From: Hyphomonadaceae bacterium
GTDB taxonomy: Bacteria > Pseudomonadota > Alphaproteobacteria > Caulobacterales > Aquidulcibacteraceae
Length of the DNA: 64,000 nucleotides
Assembly: GCA_016791365.1 (NCBI GenBank)
Contig: JAEUMT010000028.1
Coordinates: forward strand, 1-64,000
Direction of reading: 5' to 3'
The notes under the pieces are model-generated. The model did no database searches and was not told where the DNA came from. It saw nothing but the letters and a program-made list of their open reading frames with translations. The position numbers were made by a program, and so were the translations under genes. Positions 44,347-53,009 of this stretch are shown here, one piece after another (the first letter of the stretch is position 1; each line of letters begins with the position of its first letter).

Positions 44347-45927
44347 ATGACGTTCCGCTACGCCCTCGCCGCTTTCTCAGTCGCCGCGATTGTCGCCCCT
44401 GCGGTGCAGGCCGAGCCGCGCATCCTGGTGCTGACCGAAGAAGACGAGGCCGCCTATCGCGACGCCTTTGCCGCCATCGACGCCGGCAACTGGCGCGGCG
44501 TCAGCTCCGCTCTCAACCGCGCCAACGACGATGTGCTCGACGGCGCCGTGCGCGGCCGCATGTTGCTTTCGCGCTCCTATCGCGCCGGTTGGAGCGACTA
44601 CACAAGTTGGCTGCATCGCTACGGCGATTACGGCATGGCGCCCGCCGTGTACGACCGCGCCATGGATTCGCGCTCACGCCGCGCGCGCCGCAACGGTACG
44701 CGCGCGCCGGATCCGATGAGCGGCCGCGGCCGCGTCCTGCCCGGCACGCCGCCGCCGGTTTCCGGCGATAGTCCAGCTGTGCGCGTTGCGATCGAACGTG
44801 TTCACGAACGCATCGGCGAAGGCGATTTCGAAGGCGCGCGCAGCGTCGCCTACGGCCAGGTCAACGGCCCGCGCAGCGGCCAGGCGCAATGGCAACTCGG
44901 CCTCATCGCCTATCGTATGCGCGACTACGCCGAAGCGGTCCGTCAATTCGAAGCCTCCGCGCAGTGGCCGCACCATGGCGGTTGGGCGCGCGCCGGCGTT
45001 CACTACTGGGCCGCGCGTTCGCGTCTGGCTGCCGGCGAAACCGAGGGCGTCGCACAACATCTCGAAGCCGCCGCTGAACGTCCGTGGACCTTCTACGGCC
45101 AGCTTGCCGAAGCCCAACTCGGCCGCGACAGTTCGCTTGAATTCACCGATCCGGAAATCACCGACGCAAGCGTCACGCGCTTTATCGAGCGCTATCCGGC
45201 CGCGCGGCGCGCCGCCGCGCTCGCGCAACTCGGGCGTTTGTCTGAAGTCGAATCCGAAATGCGGCGCCTCCACGCCGATCTCGCGCCGGAAGACGATCGC
45301 GCGTTTCTCGGTCTCGCCATTGCCCTGCAGGCGCCGGCCGCTCAGCTCCGCGCCGCTGAATATGGCGGCCGCGACGTCGCCGCGGGTTTTTGCCCGACAA
45401 CATCCTTCGAACCGGAAAACGGCTTCTCGCTCGACCGCGCGCTGCTCTACGCAATCGTGCGCCAGGAAAGCTATTTCAACCCGAAAGCGGTCAGCGTCTC
45501 CAACGCGCGCGGCCTGATGCAGCTCCTGCCGTCGACTGCGCGCGACATGGACCGCAGCCACAATTATCGCCGCGCGCCGGCGCCGCTCTTCGAGCCCGGT
45601 CTCAACATGCGTCTCGGCCAGGATTATCTACAATGGCTGATGACCGAGTTTCACAACGACGGCGATCTCGGCCGCGTTTTCGCCGCCTACAATGGCGGCC
45701 CGGGCTGGCTCTCGCGCTGGCTCGCGACGCAACCCGCTGATCTTGATCCGCTGCTGGTGCTCGAAATGATGCCGCGCGCCGAAAGCCGCGACTATGCCGA
45801 GCGCTCGCTCTCGCATCTCACGCTCTGCCGCAAACGCTACGGCCAGCCGACGCCGGAGATGGATCGTCTCGCCGCCGGCAGCCCGGCGCTCTACACGCCC
45901 CTCGATCAACGCACCGCGCAACGCTGA
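44347..45927 (+). CDS. Soluble lytic murein transglycosylase
   Basis: A 526-residue periplasmic enzyme that cleaves peptidoglycan glycan chains with 1,6-anhydro product. A signal peptide (FRYALAAFSVAAIVAPAVQA, cleavage before EPR) precedes an alpha-helical superhelix (residues about 25-370). The catalytic SLT domain follows, with ALLYAIVRQESYFNPKAVSV (catalytic Glu), SNARGLMQLLPSTARDM and VFAAYNGGPGWLSRW. The architecture is like E. coli Slt70, though shorter. The ATG at 44347 was preferred over an upstream in-frame codon since it starts the signal peptide. Confidence 0.95.
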   Translation: MTFRYALAAFSVAAIVAPAVQAEPRILVLTEEDEAAYRDAFAAIDAGNWRGVSSALNRANDDVLDGAVRGRMLLSRSYRAGWSDYTSWLHRYGDYGMAPAVYDRAMDSRSRRARRNGTRAPDPMSGRGRVLPGTPPPVSGDSPAVRVAIERVHERIGEGDFEGARSVAYGQVNGPRSGQAQWQLGLIAYRMRDYAEAVRQFEASAQWPHHGGWARAGVHYWAARSRLAAGETEGVAQHLEAAAERPWTFYGQLAEAQLGRDSSLEFTDPEITDASVTRFIERYPAARRAAALAQLGRLSEVESEMRRLHADLAPEDDRAFLGLAIALQAPAAQLRAAEYGGRDVAAGFCPTTSFEPENGFSLDRALLYAIVRQESYFNPKAVSVSNARGLMQLLPSTARDMDRSHNYRRAPAPLFEPGLNMRLGQDYLQWLMTEFHNDGDLGRVFAAYNGGPGWLSRWLATQPADLDPLLVLEMMPRAESRDYAERSLSHLTLCRKRYGQPTPEMDRLAAGSPALYTPLDQRTAQR

Positions 45928-45929
45928 TC

Positions 45930-46059
45930 AGCACTTTTGAGACGTCGCCCTTCGACAAGCTCAGGGTGACGCCGGTCAAGAAACTAGCGCCAATCTCTAA
46001 ATTGGCGTCACCCCCGGACTTGATCCGGGGCTGTCGAAGCGCGACGCCTCAAAAGTGCT
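45930..46059. repeat. Nested palindrome between two convergent genes
   Basis: The outer arms 45930-45960 and 46031-46059 are imperfect complements (AGCACTTTTGAG pairs with CTCAAAAGTGCT). Inside, GGGTGACGCC (45964-45973) pairs with GGCGTCACCC (46003-46012), and GCCAAT..ATTGGC makes a short inner hairpin at about 45989-46006. It lies between the transglycosylase and the glycosyltransferase stops, so it can end both transcripts. It includes the CTTCGACA..CTCAG motif of the repeat at 1115-1212. Confidence 0.8.
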
Positions 46060-46723
46060 AGCGCTTCGCCAGCTCAACCGGATCAGCGCCCATGAAATAA
46101 CGGGCGATCATGCCGATACTCACGGCGGGGCTGGCGGCCAGACGATACGCATCAGCGCTCGTCACCGCTTCCGTTTCCAAGAACATCAAACGCTTCGCGC
46201 CAATGCGGCGCGCGAACTCAACGTCCTCGTGCGCCATGTCACGATACCCATTCAGTCCATCATAGAGAAACCGCGAGATCAGCAACCCCTGATCGCCGCG
46301 CGGCATATTCATCGCCTTGGCCCGCAGCCGCGCCCAGAACAGCGCGCTCTTCGCCGACTTGTCGTCAAACGCGAGTTTGAACGTCGCCGCCCGCTTCCGC
46401 GCTTCGGAGAATTGCAGAAACATCCGCACCTCGTCCGTCCACCCCCGCGCTAACGCTGTCTGCGGATACAGGAACAGCAACCATTTACCCTTCGCGCACG
46501 CCGCGCCGGCAATCAGTTGTTTGGCGCGCCCGGCTTCTCCCCGGATCAACACACAGCCCGCCGCATCGCCAATTTCCAGCGTCTCATCGGCGGAGCCGCC
46601 ATCGCTCACGATAACCTCACGGATCAGCCCTTCGCCCATGCCGTCAACCAATGGAGCAAGCACGCGCGGCAATTGCCGCGCGGAATCGTGCGTGGGAATG
46701 ATCACGGAAATCGGGGCCGCCAT
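46058..46723 (-). CDS. Family 2 glycosyltransferase
   Basis: A 221-residue GT-A type transferase. It shows the opening ISVIIPTHDSARQLPRVLAP, VIVSDGGSADETLEI (nucleotide-sugar aspartates), AGRAKQLIAGAACAKGKWLL, DQGLLISRFLYDGLNGYRDM and the AHEDVEFARRIG. The composition is like the TIGR04283 sub-group, whose acceptors are unknown. The ATG at 46723 gives the family N-terminus; an upstream in-frame ATG at 46768 adds a basic stretch. It lies 75 bases downstream of the large AMIN/TPR protein gene, on the same strand. Confidence 0.88.
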   Translation of the reverse strand: MAAPISVIIPTHDSARQLPRVLAPLVDGMGEGLIREVIVSDGGSADETLEIGDAAGCVLIRGEAGRAKQLIAGAACAKGKWLLFLYPQTALARGWTDEVRMFLQFSEARKRAATFKLAFDDKSAKSALFWARLRAKAMNMPRGDQGLLISRFLYDGLNGYRDMAHEDVEFARRIGAKRLMFLETEAVTSADAYRLAASPAVSIGMIARYFMGADPVELAKR

Positions 46724-46797
46724 GAGCACATGACGCCTGCGCGCGCATGTCTTGTAAAGCGCAAACAACGGCGCGGGCGTCCGCGCGCGCGCTAACC

Positions 46798-49700
46798 TTA
46801 AGCGCCGGCGCCGCGCGTCTCACGCGTGTTCGGCAACGCCGCCTGCGGCGCCGGCGGGGTCGTCGGCGTGTTCGGGGCAGGCGTCGCTGGCGCGGCGGGC
46901 GCGCGGGCAGCAGCGGACTGCGCCGCTTGTTGGGTCATCTGCGTGCGCAGGCGATCGATGAAGCGGCCAAGCAAATCCGTACGCGCCACCGCCCGCGCCA
47001 CATCGCGGATCGCGGCGCCATCGGCATTGATGCCCGCCGCCACGATCTCGAACGCATCCGCGTCCGGCGTGTTCGCCATATCGCCGGCATAGTCGCGGTA
47101 AAGCGTCCGCACGCCTGCCTCATCGCCGGCGAGCGTCAGCGCGACGCCGGTGCGCAGCACAACCTGCCGCCCATGCTCATCCAGCGGCGTCGAACGACCG
47201 CGCGAAGCCAGCAACGTCCGCAACTCCGCCGCCGCACGCGCCCAATCGCGCGCACGCCACGCCGCTTCCGCGCGTACGCGCTGCGCATCGTCGCTGCGAT
47301 CGCGCTCAACCAATTCGGCCGCGGCGTCCAGGCGGCCAAGGTCAAGCAACGCACGCGCTTCGAGAATGCGGCGGTCTGCCTGCAGCGTCGCCGGCATGTT
47401 CGGCTGCCGCGAGCTTGCGATCGCCACCAGCGCCCGATCCGGCTTGTGGTCCATCAGATAAATTGCCGCGAGATCGGCCGCGACCTGCGCCTTGCTGGCG
47501 CCCTGCAAGCGCTCATCCACCTGGTGCTGCAGCAATTGGGCCGCCTGCTCCAGGAGATCGACATGCACCAGACGTCCGGAGAGCAAACGCACGATGCGAT
47601 CGCCGTTCGGCCCCACCGGCGTCAGATCACTGAACTCATAGAAGAGCCCGAGCGCCTGAATTGGCTCCAACTCATCGGCCTCGCCATCGAGGAAAAGCCG
47701 CTCGAACAAGGTCGACATGTCGGCGCGCAACTGACGCGTCGCCGGATCTATCGGAAAGCGATCGGCCGCAATGCGCATTGTCGAGAGCGCTTCGCGCCAG
47801 CGGCCAAGCTCGGAATAGGTATCGCCGAGCATGCCGACAATCGTCAGTTCGGTGGAATTGCCGCGCCAGCGGAACCGCAACGCCTCAAGCGGCTCGATCA
47901 GGTCCACCGCCCGCATCACGCCCGTCGCGCGGCGGATACGGATGGCCTCCACCTGCGCCCGCACGGCGGTCTCTTCGTCGCGCGTGCGTGAAAGCTCATC
48001 GAGCATCGTCAGCGCGCGCGCCGCGTCACCGCGCGCATTCACCAGGCGCACCTCGATGAACCGGGCCTGCAAGCGCAATGCCTGATCCGGCGCTTCAGCG
48101 CCGCCCGCGCGCGCCGCCGCTTCGGCCGTCGCATAATCATTGAGCTGCATCGCCGCTTCCGCGAGCGCCATCTGAAAACGCGCGCGCCAGGCCGGCGGGT
48201 GCTCTTCCATCCCGCCCGCGCCGCGTTCCAGTTCGCGCCGCGCATCGGCCCAGTTCTGCTGCTGCGCCGCCGCGTATCCGCGCCAAAGCGCCGCCGAGGG
48301 ATTATTCAGCAGCGCCGACGCCGTGAGATCGGCCTGCGCCGCACTCACGCGCCCCAGCATCACGTTCGCCGCGCCGCGCAACAAGCGATATTCCGGATCG
48401 ATCTCAACCAGTTCGCCCTGATTGATCGCCACGATCCGCAGCGCGCCCAAAGCTTCGGCCGCGAACTCATTTTCCAGCAGGTACCGCGCCAGCTCCATTC
48501 GCGCTTCAACCGGCGCGCCTTCGCCAACGCCCTCGTCCGCCGCGCGGCGCATCAACTCGTCGATGCGATTGCGCACCTCGACCAGATTCGCAGCGCCCGC
48601 CGCGTGCGTCGGCGCGCCGCCACTGTCGTCGTGCATCATCGCGGCGCTGACATCCGCCGCGAGCTGGGATTGCTGTTCAGTCGTCGCCGGCGCTGACGCA
48701 ATCAACCCCGCATCGCCGCGCGATACGGTCAACACGCCGTCCGCGTACGTCGCGTTCACATCGTCCGCGCGCGGTTCAACGACCGCGCCATGCGCGGCCG
48801 GCAGGATTGCGGCTTCCATCGTCGCGCGGCGCTGATCGACCCCGCGCGCCGGCCCGCCCAACATCGCGACAGCGATGCGATCGCCGATTTCCGGATCGTT
48901 GATCCAACGCACCACGCCTTCGCGCCCGAACCGCACGGTCATGCGCCCGTGCCCGGCTGGGCTGACTTCTCGCGTCAGCTGAGCAGCCACCGGCGCCTCG
49001 GCGCGCGCGGCCAGCGTGAAGGTCCAGGAATTGTCTTCCGCGCTTGCCGAAACCTGCACCTCGGGCGGCGCCGGCACGCGCAGGCCGACAATGCCCTGCG
49101 CGTGCACCACTTGCACATCCTGGTGACGCCGGCCGACACGGCCAACGCCGGTCAAATCCATGCGCCCGCTCGCGTCGAACACCAGCCAGATCGCTTCGCC
49201 ACGGCGGAACGCCGCCGCGCGCGCCGCGGCCGGCCACGTCACCGTGATGCGCGTGTCGTTGGCGCCTTCAACAAGCTGCACGCGGCCCGTGCCCGTGACC
49301 GGCGGGCGCGCCGGCGCCGGCGCGTTGGTGCGCTCGCCGTTCGCCGCGGTCGTCTGCTCAATGGCGGTGTCCGGCGGCATGAGATCGACGACAACGCGAT
49401 CGCCATCAACAAAGTGGCGCTGACGCACGCCGGGCTCCAGCATCAGCTGCAAACGAACCGGCTGACCCGCCGCACTCACGCGGCGGATTTCACGCACAAA
49501 GCGCGGCGGCGTCGCGCGCAACTCGGCAATGTCGATGTCAGCAGCGCGCGAGAACCGCAGGTCCAGGCGATTGCCCTGAAGCAGCGGCGTCACCGTCGTC
49601 GCGCCGGCGAAGCGGAACGCAAGGCGCGTGTAATCGCCTTGCGTTCCAACCGAGACCGTCGCGCTTGGCACGGACGCCATGCGCGGCGGTGGAGGAGGCG

Positions 49701-50025
49701 CGGGCGGCGGTGGTGGCGGAGGCGGCGCTGCCGGTGGCGGCGGAGGCGCCGGCGGCGGCGCGGGCGGAGTCGGCGGCGCCGTCAGCGCCAGATCAATCGC
49801 ACTCGGCAGCGGCCCGCTCGGACCACGCAATTCCTGCGGCGGCGCATTCGTGGTCGTCGTCGTCGCGGGCGCTTCCGCGCTCGGCGCCGGCGGCGCGGGC
49901 GGCGCTGTTTGCGTCTCGGTTTGCGTCTGCGGTTGCGGCGCAAGCTGCATCGGCTGCGCCACCGCGGGTGGCGCAGCGATCATCGCAGCAGCAGCGATCG
50001 CTATCGGAGAACGAAACGACTTCAT
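46798..50025 (-). CDS. Large exported AMIN-like/TPR protein of the fliL-fliM operon
   Basis: A 1075-residue protein with a signal peptide (FRSPIAIAAAAMIAAPPAVA, cleavage before QPM), a Gln/Thr/Pro-rich linker with a pure proline/alanine stretch at about 80-115, then a beta domain near residues 118-215 resembling AMIN (VGTQGDYTRLAFRFAGATTV, FVREIRRVSAAGQPVRLQLM), a second similar domain at about 240-400, and TPR-like helices from about 500 to 1030. AMIN domains usually bind peptidoglycan or localise periplasmic proteins. It follows motE by 45 bases, so a role in basal body or motor placement is inferred. I do not recognise a named family for the full length. Confidence 0.75.
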   Translation of the reverse strand: MKSFRSPIAIAAAAMIAAPPAVAQPMQLAPQPQTQTETQTAPPAPPAPSAEAPATTTTTNAPPQELRGPSGPLPSAIDLALTAPPTPPAPPPAPPPPPAAPPPPPPPPAPPPPPRMASVPSATVSVGTQGDYTRLAFRFAGATTVTPLLQGNRLDLRFSRAADIDIAELRATPPRFVREIRRVSAAGQPVRLQLMLEPGVRQRHFVDGDRVVVDLMPPDTAIEQTTAANGERTNAPAPARPPVTGTGRVQLVEGANDTRITVTWPAAARAAAFRRGEAIWLVFDASGRMDLTGVGRVGRRHQDVQVVHAQGIVGLRVPAPPEVQVSASAEDNSWTFTLAARAEAPVAAQLTREVSPAGHGRMTVRFGREGVVRWINDPEIGDRIAVAMLGGPARGVDQRRATMEAAILPAAHGAVVEPRADDVNATYADGVLTVSRGDAGLIASAPATTEQQSQLAADVSAAMMHDDSGGAPTHAAGAANLVEVRNRIDELMRRAADEGVGEGAPVEARMELARYLLENEFAAEALGALRIVAINQGELVEIDPEYRLLRGAANVMLGRVSAAQADLTASALLNNPSAALWRGYAAAQQQNWADARRELERGAGGMEEHPPAWRARFQMALAEAAMQLNDYATAEAAARAGGAEAPDQALRLQARFIEVRLVNARGDAARALTMLDELSRTRDEETAVRAQVEAIRIRRATGVMRAVDLIEPLEALRFRWRGNSTELTIVGMLGDTYSELGRWREALSTMRIAADRFPIDPATRQLRADMSTLFERLFLDGEADELEPIQALGLFYEFSDLTPVGPNGDRIVRLLSGRLVHVDLLEQAAQLLQHQVDERLQGASKAQVAADLAAIYLMDHKPDRALVAIASSRQPNMPATLQADRRILEARALLDLGRLDAAAELVERDRSDDAQRVRAEAAWRARDWARAAAELRTLLASRGRSTPLDEHGRQVVLRTGVALTLAGDEAGVRTLYRDYAGDMANTPDADAFEIVAAGINADGAAIRDVARAVARTDLLGRFIDRLRTQMTQQAAQSAAARAPAAPATPAPNTPTTPPAPQAALPNTRETRGAGA

Positions 50026-50028
50026 GTG

Positions 50029-50062
50029 TTAAGCGGGCTTAATCTCCCCCGATGCCGGTTAA
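50029..50062 (-). promoter_or_regulatory. Cluster of TTAA sites upstream of the AMIN/TPR gene
   Basis: TTAA occurs at 50029-50032, 50039-50042 and 50059-50062, just before the ATG at 50025. The first pair forms TTAA-N6-TTAAC read on the minus strand, near the CtrA recognition form TTAA-N7-TTAAC of Caulobacterales. TTAA is rare in G+C-rich sequence. Regulation by CtrA is possible but spacing is one base short. Confidence 0.3.
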
Positions 50063-50070
50063 GCGCGGGT

Positions 50071-50787
50071 TTAGGGCGCGGCAGGAGGCGCCGCGCCGCG
50101 TGAACGATCGAGAAGATTGCCGCCATTCGTCGGCGGCCGCGCGCGGTCGGCCAGCATTTGCGTCAACGCGCGCGCGCGCGTTGGCTCCATCCGGCCCATC
50201 ACCTCAGCCAAATTCGCCTGACGCATCCGGCTCGCGACCTGAACCAGAACCTCGTCATCCAAACCATCGAACACCGCCGCGGCGTCCTTGGCGCGCATGC
50301 GCTGGTAAACATCGACCAGGCTCCGCAAGCGTTCTTCCTGCGCCACATCGAGCTGCCCAAGCAGATCATTCACGTGCGTCTCAAGCGTGCGCAACTCGGC
50401 CAGGCGCTCGTTCAAACGCTGCTCAGCCGCGAGCATCAAGCCGTCTTGCGTGCCCAACGCTTCGCCGCGCGCATCCAGTTCGGCGCGCCGCGCGCCCAGC
50501 GCCTGCAACACCTGCACTTCGGACTGACTAAGGCCCGCCATTTCCGCGAGCGTTGGCGCCGGGCAATGCGCTGTCGTTTCAGCGCCAGACGTAGCCGCGG
50601 CGTCGCCGCCGCCCGCCGCGGCCGATGTCGTCTCCGCATGCCCCGCTTCGGCGACGGTTTCAGCGACACTCTCGGCCATCGCAACGGCCTTCAAGCCGAG
50701 CACGGCCGCGACCGTCACCATCACCGCCGGCATCAGCCGGACCGACGCAATCCTCTTCGCGGGTTTTTTGGCTGGCGCTTTCGTCAT
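50071..50787 (-). CDS. motE: MotE-like flagellar motor chaperone
   Basis: A 238-residue protein with a basic N-terminus, one membrane/signal helix (LMPAVMVTVAAVLGLKAVAM), an Ala/Glu linker, a coiled coil (about 95-165; RLNERLAELRTLETHVNDLL), and a C-terminal MgtE-N-like domain (YQRMRAKDAAAVFDGLDDEV, RQANLAEVMGRMEPTRARAL). This is the layout of MotE, a periplasmic chaperone for MotC in Rhizobium; it is often linked to fliM. The ATG at 50787 overlaps the stop of the DUF6468 gene (TGATG) and is preferred over the GTG at 50790. Confidence 0.82.
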   Translation of the reverse strand: MTKAPAKKPAKRIASVRLMPAVMVTVAAVLGLKAVAMAESVAETVAEAGHAETTSAAAGGGDAAATSGAETTAHCPAPTLAEMAGLSQSEVQVLQALGARRAELDARGEALGTQDGLMLAAEQRLNERLAELRTLETHVNDLLGQLDVAQEERLRSLVDVYQRMRAKDAAAVFDGLDDEVLVQVASRMRQANLAEVMGRMEPTRARALTQMLADRARPPTNGGNLLDRSRGAAPPAAP

Positions 50788-51107
50788 CACACTCTGCCGC
50801 GCACTGCGCCGGCGTCCGCGCTTGAGCGCATCCGTCCGGCTCCCAGTCCCAATCGATCGGCTGTGGCGCGCGCGTCATTGATACGCGCTTGCAGATCACG
50901 GCCCGCGTCCTGCGCCGTCGAGCGCATGGCGCGCACCGCCGTCTCGGCCTGCGCCGTCGCCTGCGCGAGCTCCGCCGCCGCGCGCAAGGCGCCGTCCTGA
51001 CCGTTGCGCAGAGCCGTCAGTTTCTGATCGAGGCGCCAGAAGTAAAACAGGCACACCGCCAACATCACAGCCAGCACAACTTCAATCACGAGCGTAATGG
51101 GGCTCAT
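50787..51107 (-). CDS. DUF6468 flagellar-operon protein
   Basis: A 106-residue protein with one N-terminal membrane helix (ITLVIEVVLAVMLAVCLFYF) followed by WRLDQKLTALRNGQDGALRA and an alanine-rich helical domain. The family DUF6468 is found next to fliM in alphaproteobacteria. Its start overlaps the fliM stop (ATGA) and its stop overlaps the motE start, so all three are coupled. Its function is unknown; the ATG at 51107 is preferred over upstream in-frame codons. Confidence 0.8.
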   Translation of the reverse strand: MSPITLVIEVVLAVMLAVCLFYFWRLDQKLTALRNGQDGALRAAAELAQATAQAETAVRAMRSTAQDAGRDLQARINDARATADRLGLGAGRMRSSADAGAVRGRV

Positions 51108-52174
51108 TTGCCGCCTCCAAGTTTCATCATGGCCTGCTGCACCGCAGGCGTAATCGGTTGCTCGACGCGCACCGCAAGCGAATGACCCATGCGGCCTACG
51201 CGCCCGACACTGAGATCCACAGCGCCGCACTTGAGAGCCACCGGGGAATCCGGCGCCGCATCCAGCATCAGCGTGTCGCCGACCTTCAAATCCAAAATCC
51301 GGCGCAGCGGCTCTTTGTGCTCATCAAGCACAGCGCGCACTTCTAGCTTGGTGGCCCACAATTCGCTGGCGAGGTGGCCTTCCCAGATATTGTCGCGGCC
51401 GAACTTCTCGCCCATGAATTGCTGCAGCAGCATTTTGCGGATCGGTTCGAGCGTTGCGTACGGCAGCAGCAACTCAAGCTTGCCGCCGCGATCTTCCATA
51501 TCAATGCGCAGCTTCACGATGATGGCCGCATTCGGAGGGCGCGCGATCGCCGCGAAGCGCGGATTGGTCTCAATGCGGTCCAGCGTGAAATCCACTTGCG
51601 TCAGCGGCGCGAACGCCTGACGCGCATCGTTCAGCACCACCTCGATCATCCGCGTCACCAGCGTGCGCTCGATCGTCGTGTAGGGACGCCCCTCGACCCG
51701 CGTCGCCGCCGCGCCCCGCCGCCCGCCGAGCAACACATCGACGATCGAGTAGATCAGCGACGAGTCGACCGTCGCCAGCCCGAAATTGTCCAGCTGCTGG
51801 GCGCGAAACACGGCAATAATTGCCGGCAGCGGAATCGAGTTGAGATAATCGCCAAACCGGATCGAACTGATCTGGTCGAGGCTGACTTCAACGTTGTCCG
51901 AGGTGAAATTCCGCAAGCTCGTCGTCATCAACCGCACCAGGCGGTCGAACACGATTTCGAGCATCGGCAGGCGTTCATACGAAACCAGCGCCGAATTGAT
52001 GATCGCGCGAACGCCGGTGCGGCTCGAACTGTCATCTTCGCCGAGACCGAAGCCCAACAGGCTATCGATCTCATCCTGATTGAGGATGCGCTCATTGCTT
52101 TCGCCGCCGCCGTCATTGGCGGCTTCGCCGGTCGACCAGTCTTTGTCGTCAGCTTCAGCTGGTTCGGCGCTCAT
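51104..52174 (-). CDS. fliM: Flagellar motor switch protein FliM
   Basis: A 356-residue C-ring subunit that reads CheY-P and sets rotation direction. The N-terminal CheY-binding motif LNQDEIDSLLGF lies at about residues 31-42. The CheC-like middle domain (SYERLPMLEIVFDRLVRLMT, SIRFGDYLNSIPLPAIIAVF, LLGGRRGAAA) and the SpoA-like C-terminal domain (EVRAVLDEHKEPLRRILDLK) are intact. Its start overlaps the fliL stop as TAATG. Confidence 0.97.
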   Translation of the reverse strand: MSAEPAEADDKDWSTGEAANDGGGESNERILNQDEIDSLLGFGLGEDDSSSRTGVRAIINSALVSYERLPMLEIVFDRLVRLMTTSLRNFTSDNVEVSLDQISSIRFGDYLNSIPLPAIIAVFRAQQLDNFGLATVDSSLIYSIVDVLLGGRRGAAATRVEGRPYTTIERTLVTRMIEVVLNDARQAFAPLTQVDFTLDRIETNPRFAAIARPPNAAIIVKLRIDMEDRGGKLELLLPYATLEPIRKMLLQQFMGEKFGRDNIWEGHLASELWATKLEVRAVLDEHKEPLRRILDLKVGDTLMLDAAPDSPVALKCGAVDLSVGRVGRMGHSLAVRVEQPITPAVQQAMMKLGGGK

Positions 52175-52824
52175 TACTGCACCAGCATCTCTTCAATCAG
52201 CACCGCATTCACTTGCATCGGCGCGATCACCAGGTTCACACGGCGCAACAGCTCAAGGCGCAACCGGTACGCGCCCGCCGAGCCGCTCAAATCTTCCGTG
52301 CGCATTTCGCGCAGGAAGCCGTTGAACTGGTCCGTGACGCGCGGAATGTGTTCGCCCAGCGCCGCGACCGTCTCATCGTCCGGCGCTTCCAATGTCAGCT
52401 TCAACTTCAAGTACGCTGGGCGCCCTTCCGGACCGGTGATGTTCACCAGCATTTCCGGCAACGTGACGAACACAACGCCGTCGCCCTGCATGATCGTGGT
52501 GCCGTTCGGCCCGGGGACCGGTTCGCCCGTCGCCTCTTCGCCGTGACCGCCCTTGGCTTTGTCGTGCCCTTCGTTCGCCTCCGCGTGCTGTTCAGCGCCG
52601 CCGCCATTGAACAACAACAAGTACGCCGCCGCGCCGCCGCCGCCGAGCACAAGCACGGCCGGCAGAACAATGAAGAGCACGAGCTTCTTGCCCGACATCT
52701 TCTTCTTGGCGGGCGCTTCGCCCTCGGCGCCTTCGCCCCCCTCCGCGCCTTCCGACGCCGGCGCAGCTTCGGCTTCCTCAGCCTCCGGCTTGTCGCCCTT
52801 CTTCTTTTTGCCTTTGCCGAACAT
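52174..52824 (-). CDS. fliL: Flagellar basal body-associated protein FliL
   Basis: A 216-residue inner-membrane protein next to the stator. A charged, Glu/Ala/Lys-rich cytoplasmic tail (residues 1-45) precedes one membrane helix (KKLVLFIVLPAVLVLGGGGA) and a periplasmic domain with FVTLPEMLVNITGPEGRPAY, LKLKLTLEAPDDETVAALGE and the C-terminal LRLELLRRVNLVIAPMQVNA. It heads the fliL-fliM-DUF6468-motE run and is divergent from flgF; the 185-base gap should contain its promoter. Confidence 0.95.
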   Translation of the reverse strand: MFGKGKKKKGDKPEAEEAEAAPASEGAEGGEGAEGEAPAKKKMSGKKLVLFIVLPAVLVLGGGGAAAYLLLFNGGGAEQHAEANEGHDKAKGGHGEEATGEPVPGPNGTTIMQGDGVVFVTLPEMLVNITGPEGRPAYLKLKLTLEAPDDETVAALGEHIPRVTDQFNGFLREMRTEDLSGSAGAYRLRLELLRRVNLVIAPMQVNAVLIEEMLVQ

Positions 52825-52981
52825 CAGTGAATCGCTCGCGCGTTAACCCTCATCCTTCCTGGGCTGACGTGGTTAAGAAGCTCTCAATAACCGGCAAAAC
52901 TTGCCGCCCGCCCGGCAGAAACCGGCCTGCAATTCACCATGTCGCCCCACTGCGCGCCTTGAAAACCAAGGGATTAAGCTC

Positions 52982-52997
52982 TGGCATGGCCCTTGCG
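52982..52997 (+). promoter_or_regulatory. Sigma-54 promoter of flgF
   Basis: TGGCATGGCCCTTGCG matches the sigma-54 consensus TGGCAC-N5-TTGCA, with GG at 52983-52984 and GC at 52995-52996 separated by exactly ten bases. The predicted transcription start is near 53008, two bases before the flgF ATG. Sigma-54 promoters drive the late basal body genes in Caulobacter. Confidence 0.72.
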
Positions 52998-53009
52998 TGG
53001 TTAACGCGT

